Shown here: positions 35,234-45,200 of the stretch, one piece after another
Numbering within the stretch: position 1 is the first letter of the stretch
Layout: the number at the start of each line of letters is the position of its first letter
Assembly: GCA_023666945.1 (NCBI GenBank)
Contig: JAMPAY010000006.1
Location: 57,830 to 121,829 of the forward strand
DNA from: Paludibacter sp.
GTDB taxonomy: Bacteria; Bacteroidota; Bacteroidia; Bacteroidales; Paludibacteraceae
Direction of reading: 5' to 3'
Length of the DNA stretch: 64,000 nucleotides
Program-made: the position numbers and the translations under genes
The notes under the pieces: model-generated
Told to the model about the DNA's origin: nothing
The model's input: the letters and a program-made list of their open reading frames with translations, nothing else
Database searches by the model: none

Positions 35234-35241
35234 TAATTTTG
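35234..35241 (+). promoter_or_regulatory. Predicted -7 box of the typA-tig promoter
   Basis: TAATTTTG fits TAnnTTTG. At the expected -33 place there is TTTT rather than TTTG. The leader of about 95 nt contains a possible small hairpin (GGCTCTG with CAGAACC, about 35269-35295). Confidence 0.45.
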
Positions 35242-35335
35242 CAGGCTGATTTAATAACTTGGGTAAGTAAGGCTCTGTGGAGCGAGAAGCAGAACCATAA
35301 GACACGGTAAAACAGCAGTTATATAATACAATAAT

Positions 35336-37144
35336 ATGCAGAAAATAAGAAACATAGCCATCATTGCGCACGTCGACCACGGGAAGACCACATTGGTGGA
35401 TAAGATGCTCTACACAGCGCACCTTTTTCGTGACAACGAGTCCAAAGGAGAACTTATTTTGGACAATAACGAACTTGAAAGAGAAAGGGGTATTACTATT
35501 CTGGCCAAGAATGTCAGCATTGATTATAAAGGCTACAAGATTAACATTATAGACACTCCGGGGCACGCCGATTTCGGTGGAGAGGTGGAACGTGTATTGA
35601 ATATGGCAGACGGTGTTCTTCTGCTTGTTGACGCTTTTGAAGGTCCTATGCCACAAACACGTTTTGTATTGCAAAAGGCCTTGCAAATGAATTTGAAACC
35701 TATTGTAGTTATCAACAAGGTTGACAAACTTAACTGTCGCCCCGACGAGGTACAAGAAGCCGTATTCGACTTGATGGTAAACTTGGATGCCACCGATGAT
35801 CAACTTGACTTCCAAACCATCTACGGTTCAGCAAAGAACGGTTGGATGTCGACCGATTGGCACAATCAGACGACCGACCTCACCGCACTGATGGATGCTA
35901 TTATTGAGTATATTCCTGCACCCGAAGAATTGCAAGGTACTCCACAGATGCTTATTACATCGTTAGACTATAGCCCATACGTAGGACGTATAGCCATAGG
36001 ACGTGTACACCGCGGCACCTTGCGCGAGAATATGGATGTTACACTTGCCAAGCGTGATGGAGAACAACGCAAAGTACGCATCAAGGAGTTGCATACTTTC
36101 TCAGGATTGGGCAGACAGAAAGTAGAGTCGGTTTCATCAGGTGACATCTGCGCCTTGGTGGGTATTGACGGTTTTGAGATTGGCGATACCGTGTGCGATA
36201 TAGCACAACCGGAACCGCTTAAACCTATTGCCATAGACGAGCCGACGATGTCGATGGTATTCACTATTAATGACTCTCCTTTCTTTGGCAAAGAAGGCAA
36301 ATTTGTTACCTCACGCCACATCCACGACCGACTCATGAAAGAGTTGGACAAGAACTTGGCATTACGCGTCCAGAAGAGTCCTACCGAAGATGTTTGGCAT
36401 GTGTTCGGACGCGGAGTATTGCACCTGAGTGTGCTAATAGAAACCATGCGCCGCGAGGGATACGAGTTGCAGGTAGGTCAACCTCAAGTAATTATTAAAG
36501 AAATTGACGGTGTAAAATGCGAGCCGGTAGAGCAACTCACCGTGAACACTCCGGAAGAATGTTCCGGTAAGATAATAGAAGTGGTTACTCGCAGAAAAGG
36601 TGAGATGTTATCGATGAATGCCGTTAACGACCGCGTACAGTTGGAATTCACCATACCCTCGAGAGGTATTATCGGTTTGCGTAACTATGTTCTGACCGTA
36701 TCGGCCGGTGAAGCCATTATGTCGCACCGTTTCTTAGAGTATCAACCTTATAAGGGAGAGATAGAGAAACGCAACAACGGCTCACTGATAGCCATGGAGA
36801 GCGGAACTGCCTATGCTTATGCTATTGATAAGTTACAAGACCGCGGACGTTTCTTCATTTTCCCGCAAGAAGAAGTATATGCCGGGCAAGTGGTAGGCGA
36901 GAATGCTAAAGAGGGAGATATTGTGGTTAATGTAACCAAATCGAAAAAACTGACCAATATGCGTTCGAAATCGGCAGATGACAAGGCCGTACTTACACCG
37001 CCCATAGTCTTCTCATTGGAAGAGGCTCTCGAATATATCAAAGGCGATGAGTATGTTGAGGTTACTCCCAAGAGTCTGCGTCTGCGCAAAATCATCTTGG
37101 ACGAGACCGAACGCAAACGTGCCAAAGTTCATGGCGACAATTGA
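35336..37144 (+). CDS. typA: Translational GTPase TypA/BipA
   Basis: Ribosome-binding GTPase of the EF-G family, involved in stress growth and late 50S assembly. The 602-residue product has G1 [11 protein letters not shown]2 ERERGITI, G3 [11 protein letters not shown] and G4 NKVDK, then EF-G-like domains II, III and V and a BipA-specific C-terminal domain ([15 protein letters not shown]). Length is normal. Trigger factor follows after 23 nt on the same strand. Confidence 0.97.
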   Translation: MQKIRNIAIIAHVDHGKTTLVDKMLYTAHLFRDNESKGELILDNNELERERGITILAKNVSIDYKGYKINIIDTPGHADFGGEVERVLNMADGVLLLVDAFEGPMPQTRFVLQKALQMNLKPIVVINKVDKLNCRPDEVQEAVFDLMVNLDATDDQLDFQTIYGSAKNGWMSTDWHNQTTDLTALMDAIIEYIPAPEELQGTPQMLITSLDYSPYVGRIAIGRVHRGTLRENMDVTLAKRDGEQRKVRIKELHTFSGLGRQKVESVSSGDICALVGIDGFEIGDTVCDIAQPEPLKPIAIDEPTMSMVFTINDSPFFGKEGKFVTSRHIHDRLMKELDKNLALRVQKSPTEDVWHVFGRGVLHLSVLIETMRREGYELQVGQPQVIIKEIDGVKCEPVEQLTVNTPEECSGKIIEVVTRRKGEMLSMNAVNDRVQLEFTIPSRGIIGLRNYVLTVSAGEAIMSHRFLEYQPYKGEIEKRNNGSLIAMESGTAYAYAIDKLQDRGRFFIFPQEEVYAGQVVGENAKEGDIVVNVTKSKKLTNMRSKSADDKAVLTPPIVFSLEEALEYIKGDEYVEVTPKSLRLRKIILDETERKRAKVHGDN

Positions 37145-37167
37145 AATAACTAATTAAACATACAGAT

Positions 37168-38508
37168 ATGCAAGTAGTAAAAAAAGAAATCGACCAACTC
37201 AATGCCACTATTACAGTGACAGTTGAGCCCGCTGATTATCAAGAAAACGTTGCAAAGCAACTCAAAGAAATTCGCCGCAAGGCCAATATTCCCGGTTTCC
37301 GTCCGGGCATGGTACCTGCCGGACTCGTAAAGAAAATGTATGGGAAAGCCGTTCTTGGCGAAGAAGTGAACAAAGCCATCAATGACGGTATTTTCAACTA
37401 CATCAAGGAGCAAAATTTGAACATCTTGGCAGAGCCACTGCCCAACGAGCAGGAAACTCCCGCTATTGATTGGGATACGCAAGACACGTTCTCTTTTGCT
37501 TTTGACATAGCCCTCGCACCCGAGTTCGATGCGAAACTGAATGGCAAAAACAAACTGACATACTACGATATTACCGTAGACGACAAAATGGTGCAAGACC
37601 GTGTAGAAATGTATGCCAACCGCTTTGGCGAATACGTACAAGTGGATGACGTGCAAGCAGGTGATGTGCTGAAAGGCTTGCTCACCGAGCAAAAAGAGAA
37701 TGGTATCAGCAAAGAGAATGCCGTACTCTCACCCGAATATATGCACGATGATGCACAAAAAGCACTCTTCAATGGAGCAAAGAAAGGCGATATCATTACC
37801 TTCAATCCGATGAAAGCCTTCGGCAATGAGACAGAAGTGGCTTCGTTGCTCGGTATCAAGAAAGAAGATGCCGCCGATTTGAATTCCGACTTTACGTTCC
37901 AACTTGAAGGCATTACACGTCATCAAATGGCAGAAGTTAATGCCGAATTGTTTGCCAAGGTATATGGCGAAGGCAACATTGCCGACGAAGCAGCATTCCG
38001 CCAGAAAATAAGCGAAGAGATAAAGGCTAATTTTGCCCAAGACAGTAACTACAAGTTCGGTTTGGATGCCAAGGCTGCCGTACTGAAGAAGATGGACGGT
38101 ATCACTTTCCCCGATGCGTTCCTCAAACGTTGGTTGCTCGCTACTAACGAGAACATGACAGAAGAGAAACTCAGCGAAGACTATCCGAAGATGATAGAAG
38201 AACTGAAATGGCACCTGGCTAAAGACCAATTGGCTCAACATTTCCAAGTAAAAGTAGAGAAAGAAGATGTAGAGGCATATGCAAAAGAGATGACACGTAT
38301 GCAGTTTGCACAATATGGTCTTGCCGGTGTAGAAGACGCCATACTTACTCAATATGCCAATGAGATGCTTAAGAAGGAAGACCAACTCCGTGGTATTGTT
38401 GAGCGCGTCAGCGAAAACAAGGTATTCGATGCACTGAAAGCCGCTGTAAAACTTGAAACCAAAGCGATTTCTTACGAGGAGTTCGGTAAACTCTTTGAGG
38501 AGAAATAA
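37168..38508 (+). CDS. tig: Trigger factor, ribosome-associated chaperone
   Basis: 446 residues. The N-terminal domain contains the ribosome-docking signature NIPGFRPGMVPAGLVKKMYG (about 44-63). The central FKBP-like region is degenerate, as in many Bacteroidota trigger factors, so prolyl isomerase activity is doubtful. The C-terminal part (from about residue 270) is long-helical and forms the chaperone arms. It binds nascent chains at the exit tunnel. Cotranscribed after typA and closed by a strong terminator. Confidence 0.92.
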   Translation: MQVVKKEIDQLNATITVTVEPADYQENVAKQLKEIRRKANIPGFRPGMVPAGLVKKMYGKAVLGEEVNKAINDGIFNYIKEQNLNILAEPLPNEQETPAIDWDTQDTFSFAFDIALAPEFDAKLNGKNKLTYYDITVDDKMVQDRVEMYANRFGEYVQVDDVQAGDVLKGLLTEQKENGISKENAVLSPEYMHDDAQKALFNGAKKGDIITFNPMKAFGNETEVASLLGIKKEDAADLNSDFTFQLEGITRHQMAEVNAELFAKVYGEGNIADEAAFRQKISEEIKANFAQDSNYKFGLDAKAAVLKKMDGITFPDAFLKRWLLATNENMTEEKLSEDYPKMIEELKWHLAKDQLAQHFQVKVEKEDVEAYAKEMTRMQFAQYGLAGVEDAILTQYANEMLKKEDQLRGIVERVSENKVFDALKAAVKLETKAISYEEFGKLFEEK

Positions 38509-38528
38509 GGATATTATCCATATCAGAT

Positions 38529-38568
38529 TAAAGACGGGCATGTAGTAGCATGTCCGTCTTTAATTTTT
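38529..38568 (+). terminator. Terminator of typA-tig
   Basis: 14-bp stem TAAAGACGGGCATG / CATGTCCGTCTTTA (one G-T wobble), loop TAGTAG, then ATTTTT. It begins 21 nt after the tig stop. Confidence 0.88.
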
Positions 38569-38583
38569 GGTATATATACCAAA
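38566..38583. repeat. Perfect 18-bp palindrome after the tig terminator
   Basis: TTTGGTATATATACCAAA is identical on both strands. It overlaps the terminator T-run. Operator or cruciform function is possible; none is demonstrated. Confidence 0.75.
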
Positions 38584-38823
38584 GAGTTATTCTTTTACAA
38601 ACTTGCTCTGATATTGATGACTCAATCAATTAAAACAACCATCTTTATGGCACAAAAATAAACAACAAAAATCCTTAATGTATTCCTAAAAAATACAATT
38701 ACCATTAATTCCCACAGGTAGTTCGCCATAGTCTGTAAAATGGTCATCAGAGGTGGTTATACCAGTCTTATGGACACACAATTTACAGACATCAAGAACC
38801 CTAAAAAAAGGAGGCTTATATAA

Positions 38824-38868
38824 GAAAGTGAATGTTCTGTATGTTTATGTTACAGAACATTCACTTTC
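38824..38868. terminator. Terminator downstream of pta-ackA (18-bp perfect stem)
   Basis: Arms GAAAGTGAATGTTCTGTA and TACAGAACATTCACTTTC with loop TGTTTATGT. The plus strand continues with GAGTTTTTT; on the minus strand a T-run comes about 14 nt after the stem. It lies 44 nt past the ackA stop and may work in both directions. Confidence 0.75.
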
Positions 38869-38911
38869 GAGTTTTTTATTGTTAGAACATTGCTGTTCCA
38901 AACAACCTATT

Positions 38912-40108
38912 TTAGCCGACCAATGCTGCTGTATCGGTGGCGATCATCAGTTCTTCATCTGTAGGAATGATACATACGGTAACCTTGCTATCAGGTGTAG
39001 AGAGTACGGCTTCTTTGCCTCGTGTTGCATTGTTAGTTGTTTCATCGAGTGTTATACCCAAGTAGGAGAGTCCTTTGATTATCTCACCGCGTATATAGGC
39101 ATCGTTTTCGCCGATACCTCCCGTAAAGACGATAGTATCCACTCCGTTCATAGCCGCTGCGTATGCGCCTATATATTTGATAACTCGATAGATAAACATC
39201 TTTCTTGCCAAATTGGCTCTTTCGTTGCCTGCTTGTACGGCAGCGTCAATGTCGCGTGCATCGGAGGATACTCCCGAAACCCCTGCGAGTCCGGATTTCT
39301 TATTGACCAATGTTGAGAATTCTGCTGTATTCAGACCTTCTTTATCCATGATATAGACGGCTGCACCCAAGTCCAAATCGCCGGCACGTGTTCCCATCAT
39401 CAGTCCTTCGACGGGTGTTAGTCCCATACTGGTGTCTACCGACTTACCGTTCAGTACGGCAGCGCAACTGCCTCCGTTGCCGATATGTGCCGTAATTATT
39501 TTTTGTGCTGTAGCATCTACGCCCAGGAAATCGCATACACGCTTGGACACGTATCGGTGCGATGTGCCATGGAATCCATAGCGACGAATAGCGTATTTCT
39601 GATACAACTCGTAAGGAAGAGCGTACATATAGGCATAATCGGGCATAGTTTGGTGGAATGCGGTATCGAAGACTGCCACTTGCGGTACACCGGGTAGTGT
39701 TTTGGTGATAGCGTCAATACCTTTGAGGTTAGCGGGGTTGTGCAGTGGAGCGAGTTCGGCGCATGCTTCGATATTGGCACGCACTTCGTCGGTAATAATA
39801 ACGCTCTGATTGAATCGTTCACCTCCGTGTACAACGCGGTGTCCTACGGCATTGATTTCCTGCAGTGAAGATATGCATCCTATTTGCGGGTCGGTGAGTG
39901 TTTTCAGGATAAGTTCAATACCTACGGTATGTTCGGGCATTGGTTGTGTGATTTGCACCTTTTCTCCGTTGGTAAGTTTAACCATCAGGAAAGAGTCGGG
40001 CAAGCCTATTTTTTCCACTCCGCCCTGTGCTATTACCTGTTTGCTCTCCATTTCGAAGAGTTTATATTTGATGGATGAACTGCCACAGTTGAGTACGAGA
40101 ATCTTCAT
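38912..40108 (-). CDS. ackA: Acetate kinase
   Basis: Converts acetyl phosphate and ADP to acetate and ATP, the energy-conserving end of acetate fermentation. The 398-residue product has the ASKHA-fold N-terminus ILVLNCGSSSIKY, FDTAFHQTMP, RRYGFHGTSHRYV with the catalytic His, GNGGSCAAV and VFTGGIGEND. Length is normal. It lies 9 nt downstream of pta and ends at a long hairpin. Confidence 0.97.
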   Translation of the reverse strand: MKILVLNCGSSSIKYKLFEMESKQVIAQGGVEKIGLPDSFLMVKLTNGEKVQITQPMPEHTVGIELILKTLTDPQIGCISSLQEINAVGHRVVHGGERFNQSVIITDEVRANIEACAELAPLHNPANLKGIDAITKTLPGVPQVAVFDTAFHQTMPDYAYMYALPYELYQKYAIRRYGFHGTSHRYVSKRVCDFLGVDATAQKIITAHIGNGGSCAAVLNGKSVDTSMGLTPVEGLMMGTRAGDLDLGAAVYIMDKEGLNTAEFSTLVNKKSGLAGVSGVSSDARDIDAAVQAGNERANLARKMFIYRVIKYIGAYAAAMNGVDTIVFTGGIGENDAYIRGEIIKGLSYLGITLDETTNNATRGKEAVLSTPDSKVTVCIIPTDEELMIATDTAALVG

Positions 40109-40117
40109 AGTGTATTA

Positions 40118-41116
40118 TTATTTAATTGCCTGATTGGCTGTTATGATAATCATTTGTATAATGTCATCGACTTTGCATCCTCGGCTGAGATCGTTTACGG
40201 GGGCGGCGATGCCTTGTAGGATAGGTCCGATAGCGTTGGCACCGGAGAATCGTTCTACGAGTTTATATCCTATGTTACCTGCTTGCAGGTCGGGGAAGAC
40301 GAGTACATTGGCTTTTCCTGCCACTTTGCTTCCGGGTGCTTTAAGTTGTCCGACAGTATCTACGAGTGCGGCATCGGCTTGCAGTTCGCCATCAAGAGCA
40401 AGGTTGGGAGCGAGTTCGTGTGCGATTCGTGTTGCTTCGGTCACTTTGTCGATAAGTTCGTGTTTGGCACTTCCTTTGGTTGAGAAAGAGAGCATTGCGA
40501 CGCGCGGTTCGATACCTGCCAATGTTCGTGCGGTGTCGGCAGTAGAAATGGCTATTTGTGCGAGTTCTTGTGCATTGGGGCATGGGTTGACTGCACAGTC
40601 GGCGAATACGAGGAATCCGTTTTCTCCGAGTTGGTTAGCGGGTGTAAACATAAGGAATGCTCCTGATACAATTCCTACTCCGGGTTTGGTTTTGAGTATT
40701 TGGAAAGCGGGTCGTATGGTATCGGCAGTTGTTCCTCTTGCTCCTGCGAGTTCTCCGTCGGCGTCTCCGTTTTTAATCATGAGGCATCCGAGGTAGAGTG
40801 GGTCTTGCACTTTTTGTTGTGCTTGTTCGGGTGTCATTCCTTTGTTTTTGCGGAGTTCGTAGAGCAGGTTGGCATAGAGGGGCATACGCGGGTCGGTTTG
40901 GGGGTCGAGGATTTCCGCGTCTTTGATGTGTGTATATCCGTTTTCTTGTGCCATTTGTTCGATAGTCGCGGCATCTCCGATAAGGATGAGTTGTGCGATT
41001 TTATCGCGCAAGATGGCGTTAGCGGCTTCGAGTGTACGTGGTTCGTCGCCTTCGGGCAGTACAATACGTTGTGGGTTTTGCTTGGCTCGTTGTGCCATTT
41101 GTTGTAGTATGTCCAT
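40118..41116 (-). CDS. pta: Phosphate acetyltransferase
   Basis: Converts acetyl-CoA and phosphate to acetyl phosphate for acetate kinase. The 332-residue product is the short, single-domain type (no N-terminal DRTGG domain). Seen: RIVLPEGDEPRTLEAA at the start, DADGELAGARGTTADTIRPA, FLVFADCAVNPCPNAQELA and VFPDLQAGNIGYKLVERF, all family-typical. Cotranscribed with ackA. Confidence 0.97.
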   Translation of the reverse strand: MDILQQMAQRAKQNPQRIVLPEGDEPRTLEAANAILRDKIAQLILIGDAATIEQMAQENGYTHIKDAEILDPQTDPRMPLYANLLYELRKNKGMTPEQAQQKVQDPLYLGCLMIKNGDADGELAGARGTTADTIRPAFQILKTKPGVGIVSGAFLMFTPANQLGENGFLVFADCAVNPCPNAQELAQIAISTADTARTLAGIEPRVAMLSFSTKGSAKHELIDKVTEATRIAHELAPNLALDGELQADAALVDTVGQLKAPGSKVAGKANVLVFPDLQAGNIGYKLVERFSGANAIGPILQGIAAPVNDLSRGCKVDDIIQMIIITANQAIK

Positions 41117-41177
41117 TGCAGTAAAGAGAGTGAATGTTTGGATTATAGTGTTAGTTATTCAGTTATAAATGTGCTTG

Positions 41178-41209
41178 CAAAGTTAGTAATAAAAATTGAG
41201 AGTGTGAAA
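41178..41209 (-). promoter_or_regulatory. Predicted pta-ackA promoter
   Basis: Minus-strand TAACTTTG (41185-41178) with TTTC (41209-41206) 20 nt upstream, one mismatch in the -33 box. It lies 62 nt before the pta ATG. Confidence 0.55.
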
Positions 41210-41362
41210 TGTGTTGTTTGTATATTTTGTTGTTAAATGTGCAATAAGTGTTATTTGTTGTGTGTATATTTTTTTGTTGGAGTGTTTGTGCGGTGCACTG
41301 CGAGGAAGTTGTTGTACTTTTCTTCTGTGTCGACAGAAGAAAAGATACCAAAAGAAGAACTC

Positions 41363-41498
41363 GCCGCTACACTGCGTGTGCGAAAAATCATTTCCCCTTA
41401 GGGCTAAAACGTACAAACGCCTTACTCCGTTCGTTGGACGGTGTACGTTTATTGACGCCCTTGCGGGGGATTTTATACGCACACTACGCTGAGGCGGC
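41363..41498. repeat. Structured element with imperfect terminal inverted repeats
   Basis: The left arm GCCGCTACACTGCGTGTGCG (41363-41382) is an imperfect inverse of the right arm CGCACACTACGCTGAGGCGGC (41478-41498). Inside lie a perfect inverted pair AACGTACA/TGTACGTT (41408-41415, 41442-41449) and a smaller CCGT/ACGG stem. Composition differs from the GT-rich flanks. I recall similar non-coding repeats between genes of other Bacteroidales, but could not check. Confidence 0.55.
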
Positions 41499-41562
41499 TG
41501 CTTTTTATTTATTGAGAGTGGATGCGAGGGTGAGAGTTGTTGTGTGTTAGTGGTTGATTTTG

Positions 41563-41594
41563 TTTGTGTGGTTGGCTGAAAAGTATTATCTTTG
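41563..41594 (+). promoter_or_regulatory. Predicted ruvA promoter
   Basis: TTTG (41563-41566), 20 nt, TATCTTTG (41587-41594): full consensus, 49 nt before the ruvA ATG. Confidence 0.7.
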
Positions 41595-41643
41595 CGAATT
41601 GATTTTGGTTGTGCGTATTAGTACACGTCAGCATATTTTTATT

Positions 41644-42243
41644 ATGATAGATTATATACGAGGTACATTAGTGGAATTGACTCCGACTTATGCAGTAGTA
41701 GAGGCGTGCGGAGTGGGTTATGAGATAAACATTGCGTTGTCGACTTATACGTTGTTGTCGGGTATGAGCGATGTAAAGTTGTATGTGACGGAGATAATTC
41801 GTGAGGATGCTCATTTGTTGTATGGTTTTCGTCAGAAGTCGGAGCGTGAGTTGTTTTTGTTGTTGACAAGTGTATCGGGTATAGGTTCGAACACTGCTCG
41901 TATGATAATGTCGTCTTATACGGTGGGTGAGATACGTCAGGTGATAGCAACGGGTAATGCTGCTGCGTTGTCGAGCATCAAGGGTATAGGTGGTAAAACG
42001 TCTCAGCGTATTATTGTAGAGTTGAAAGACAAGGTATTGAAGATAGAGCCGGAGGGTGGCGTACCGGAGGTGGTAGGCAGTTCGATTGTTATAGATTCGG
42101 ATCTCAAGCAGGAGGCGGTATCGGCGTTGACGATGTTAGGTTTTCAGCCGGGTGCTTCAGTGAAGGCGGTGGACAAGATATTGTCGGAAGAGCCAGGTTG
42201 TTCGGTGGAGCGTGTTATAAAGTTGGCGTTAAAGATATTGTGA
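41644..42243 (+). CDS. ruvA: Holliday junction DNA helicase subunit RuvA
   Basis: 199 residues. An N-terminal OB fold (MIDYIRGTLVELTPTYAVVEACGVGYEI), the tandem helix-hairpin-helix region SVSGIGSNTARMI and IKGIGGKTSQRIIVELKDK, and a C-terminal domain III that contacts RuvB (AVSALTMLGF). RuvA holds the four-way junction while RuvB drives branch migration. The ATG at 41644 fits the family; a longer frame from 41554 would cover the promoter. sprA follows on the same strand, an arrangement common in Bacteroidota. Confidence 0.96.
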   Translation: MIDYIRGTLVELTPTYAVVEACGVGYEINIALSTYTLLSGMSDVKLYVTEIIREDAHLLYGFRQKSERELFLLLTSVSGIGSNTARMIMSSYTVGEIRQVIATGNAAALSSIKGIGGKTSQRIIVELKDKVLKIEPEGGVPEVVGSSIVIDSDLKQEAVSALTMLGFQPGASVKAVDKILSEEPGCSVERVIKLALKIL

Positions 42244-42282
42244 TGTCGAATGTTTTTTTGTATTAATTAGCAGATTTCGTTT

Positions 42283-45200
42283 CTGAATCGGTTTGTTTTC
42301 ATATTATTATGTCTTGTTTCCGTAGCCGCGTCGGGTCAGGTTGTGGAGAGCGATAGTACGATATCGGTATTGTCGGACAGCGTTAGTTTCGCTCCCACTC
42401 GCGTAAAACAGTATGGTGCGGATGATTATGGTTCGTTGAGCGGTGTGGAATCGTCGATGGATTTGGAAGATCCGGAGAATATAAGTACGGAGGTGGAGTA
42501 TCAGCCGTCGACGGGTTATTATATATTGCATACGAAGATAGGCGATGTAGACATAGCGACTCCCTATTTGATGACGGAGGGTGAGTATAGAGATTATTCG
42601 GCTCAGTTGGCGATGTCTCGTTATTGGCAGGAGAAGATAAGTGCTGTGGAACATAATAATGAGCGTAAGTTTGACATTACGGATATGAAGTTTAACATTG
42701 GTCCGGCGGATAAGGTGTTTGGTCCGGGCGGTGTACAGTTGAAGACTCAGGGGTCTGCTGAGTTGATATTTGCCTTCAAGCATCAGCATATAGACAATCC
42801 TGCATTGACGTTGCGTGCACGCAATAATAACATTTTTGATTTTGATGAGAAGATACAGTTGAACGTGAACGGTTCGGTGGGTGATAAGTTGAACTTCACG
42901 ATGAATTACAACACGGAGGCTTCGTTTGATTTTGACCAACAGAATTTGAAGTTGAACTATCAGGGCAAGGAGGATGATATAATTCAGTCGATAGAGGCGG
43001 GTAACGTATCGATGAACTTGAACAGTTCGTTAATATCGGGCAGTCAGGCATTGTTTGGTGTGAAAGCGAATTTGAAGTTCGGCAAGTTGTCGGTTCAGGC
43101 ATTGGTATCGCAGCAGAATTCGGAGAGTCAGACGGTGTCGTCGAAGGGTGGTGCTCAGATGTCGTCTTTTGAGGTGAGTGCCGACAGTTATGATGAGAAC
43201 CGGCATTTTTTTCTATCTTATTTTTTCAGGGACAATTATGAGAAGAGCATGTCTCAGTTGCCTTATATCGCATCGGGGGTAACGATAAACCGGATAGAGG
43301 TATGGGTAACGAACAAGCGTGGTCAGTATGACAATGCTCGCAACATAGTGGCTTTTACGGATTTGGGTGAGCATAGTGCGGAGCACTTGAACAACTCTTA
43401 TTGGCGTCCTCAGGGGGCGAACGAGAATCCTCACAACCGTGCGAACACGCTATACAACGAGATTAGTGCGATGTCGGGTGTGCGTGACATTCAGCAGACG
43501 AATGCGCTGCTGAGCGGACTATCTGCCTATGATATTACGGGTGGTGAAGATTATGAGAAGATCGAATCGGCTCGGTTATTATCGTCGACGGAATATACGT
43601 TGAATGCGTCGTTGGGTTATATATCGCTGCGCAGTGCGCTGAATCAGGATGAGGTATTGTGCGTTGCGTATGAATATACGTATCAGGGTCAGGTGTATCA
43701 GGTGGGCGAATTTTCAACGGATGCGAGCGATGATTTGAAAGCCCCGAACGCTCTGCTGCTGAAAATGCTTAAGAGTAGTAACAACGCTCCCGATCGCAAG
43801 GGCAGAGGAACGTGGGATTTGATGATGAAGAACGTGTATTCGATAGGTGCGATGCAAATGACATCGGACAAATTCGAGTTGTATATTCTGTATAGGAACG
43901 ATTCGGTGGGTACGGATTTGCAATATCTTCAGGAGGGTGCCATTAAGGGTCAGCAATTGCTGCGCGTGATGAATTTGGATCGTTTGGACCAGAAGAACAA
44001 TGCGAATCCGGATGGCAAGTTCGATTATGTGGAAGGTTATACGGCTTACTCATCGAACGGTCGTATTATTTTCCCCGTATTGGAGCCGTTCGGAGAACAC
44101 TTGCGTACAAAGATTGGCAACGATGCCATTGCCGGGAAATATATATTTCAAGAACTCTACGATTCGACCTTGGTTGTTGCCCAAGAGATGTCGGAGAAAA
44201 ACAAATTTGTTTTAAGCGGTAAGTACAAGGGGTCGGCCGGTAATGAGATTCGTTTGAATGCGATGAACGTTCCTCGCGGTTCTGTGACGGTGACTGCAGG
44301 AGGTGCAACTCTGACGGAGAATGTGGATTATACGGTGGATTACACGATGGGAACGGTGACGATATTAAATCAGGCGATATTGGAATCGGGAACGAATGTG
44401 GATGTTAAGTTGGAGAATCAATCGACATTTTCGATGCAACGGAAGTCGCTATACGGTGCTCATTTGGAGTATGCTTTTTCTCCCGATTTAACGGTTGGCG
44501 GAACAATAATGCACATGACGGAACGCCCCTTGACCACGAAAGTGAACACGGGTAGTGAGCCTATATCGAACACTATATGGGGTGTGAATGCTGCTTACAA
44601 GACGGAGTTTATGTGGTTGAGCAATGCCTTGGATCGTATACCTTGGATAACGGCGACCGCTCCTTCGACCTTGCAGGTGAATGCTGAGTTTGCTCATCTG
44701 ATTCCCGGTCATACCCGTGATGTAGGTAAGGCAGGACTCGCCTATATAGATGATTTTGAATCGACCAAGACCAATATAGACATTCATTATCCGGCCTTTT
44801 GGTATTTGGCATCGACTCCTTCGGAGTTCGACGAATCGAAACTGAGCAATAATATTGCCTATGGAAAGAATCGTGCGCATTTGTCGTGGTATAGCGTAGA
44901 CCCCATCTTCGGTCACGCTCAAGCCAATACTCCTCTCTACATAAAGAACAATCCGGATATGCTCTCCGACCACCGAACGCGTATTGTCTACGAACAAGAG
45001 ATATATCCGAACAAAGAAGTCCTTGCCACGGAAGATACCCGTTTGGCGATATTGAACCTGTCTTACTATCCTCAAGAACGCGGTCCGTACAACATTGTAG
45101 CAGATGAGATACAGTCAGACGGTACACTCAGCAATCCTGAACAACGCTGGGGCGGCATCATGCGCAGATTAGACAATACGGATTTCGAGACGTCCAATAT

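Larger units (their letters stand above)
38509..38911. other. Intergenic region between convergent tig and ackA
   Basis: 403 nt with no credible gene. It contains the tig terminator, an 18-bp palindrome, a pair of 9-bp inverted repeats GTCTGTAAA/TTTACAGAC (38731-38739, 38782-38790) and the ackA terminator hairpin. Confidence 0.65.
41117..41643. other. Intergenic region between divergent pta and ruvA
   Basis: 527 nt. It holds the pta promoter, a strongly GT-rich stretch (about 41195-41290), a structured element (41363-41498) and the ruvA promoter. No credible gene: a 100-codon plus-strand frame crosses the element but is Arg/Cys-rich and looks fortuitous. Confidence 0.65.

Noticed and set aside
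34955..35815. 286-codon minus-strand frame across the GH57 end and typA start
   Set aside because: Runs through a strong terminator and the typA promoter and is antisense to conserved G1-G4 motifs.
37906..38508. Possible truncation of trigger factor
   Set aside because: The FKBP-like centre is poorly conserved, but total length and the helical C-terminus are complete.
37729..38541. 270-codon minus-strand frame antisense to trigger factor
   Set aside because: Shadow frame; hydrophobic by chance complementarity and without promoter or family features.
38753..39316. 187-codon plus-strand frame overlapping the 3' end of ackA
   Set aside because: Antisense to acetate kinase over most of its length; composition is that of a shadow frame, and it includes the ackA terminator hairpin.
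41248..41550. 100-codon plus-strand frame between pta and ruvA
   Set aside because: Cys/Arg-rich, crosses the structured inverted-repeat element and has no protein-like pattern; other frames on both strands are also open there.
42307..42939. 210-codon minus-strand frame antisense to the start of sprA
   Set aside because: Arg/Ile/His-rich complement of the G/T-rich sprA codons; no independent evidence.
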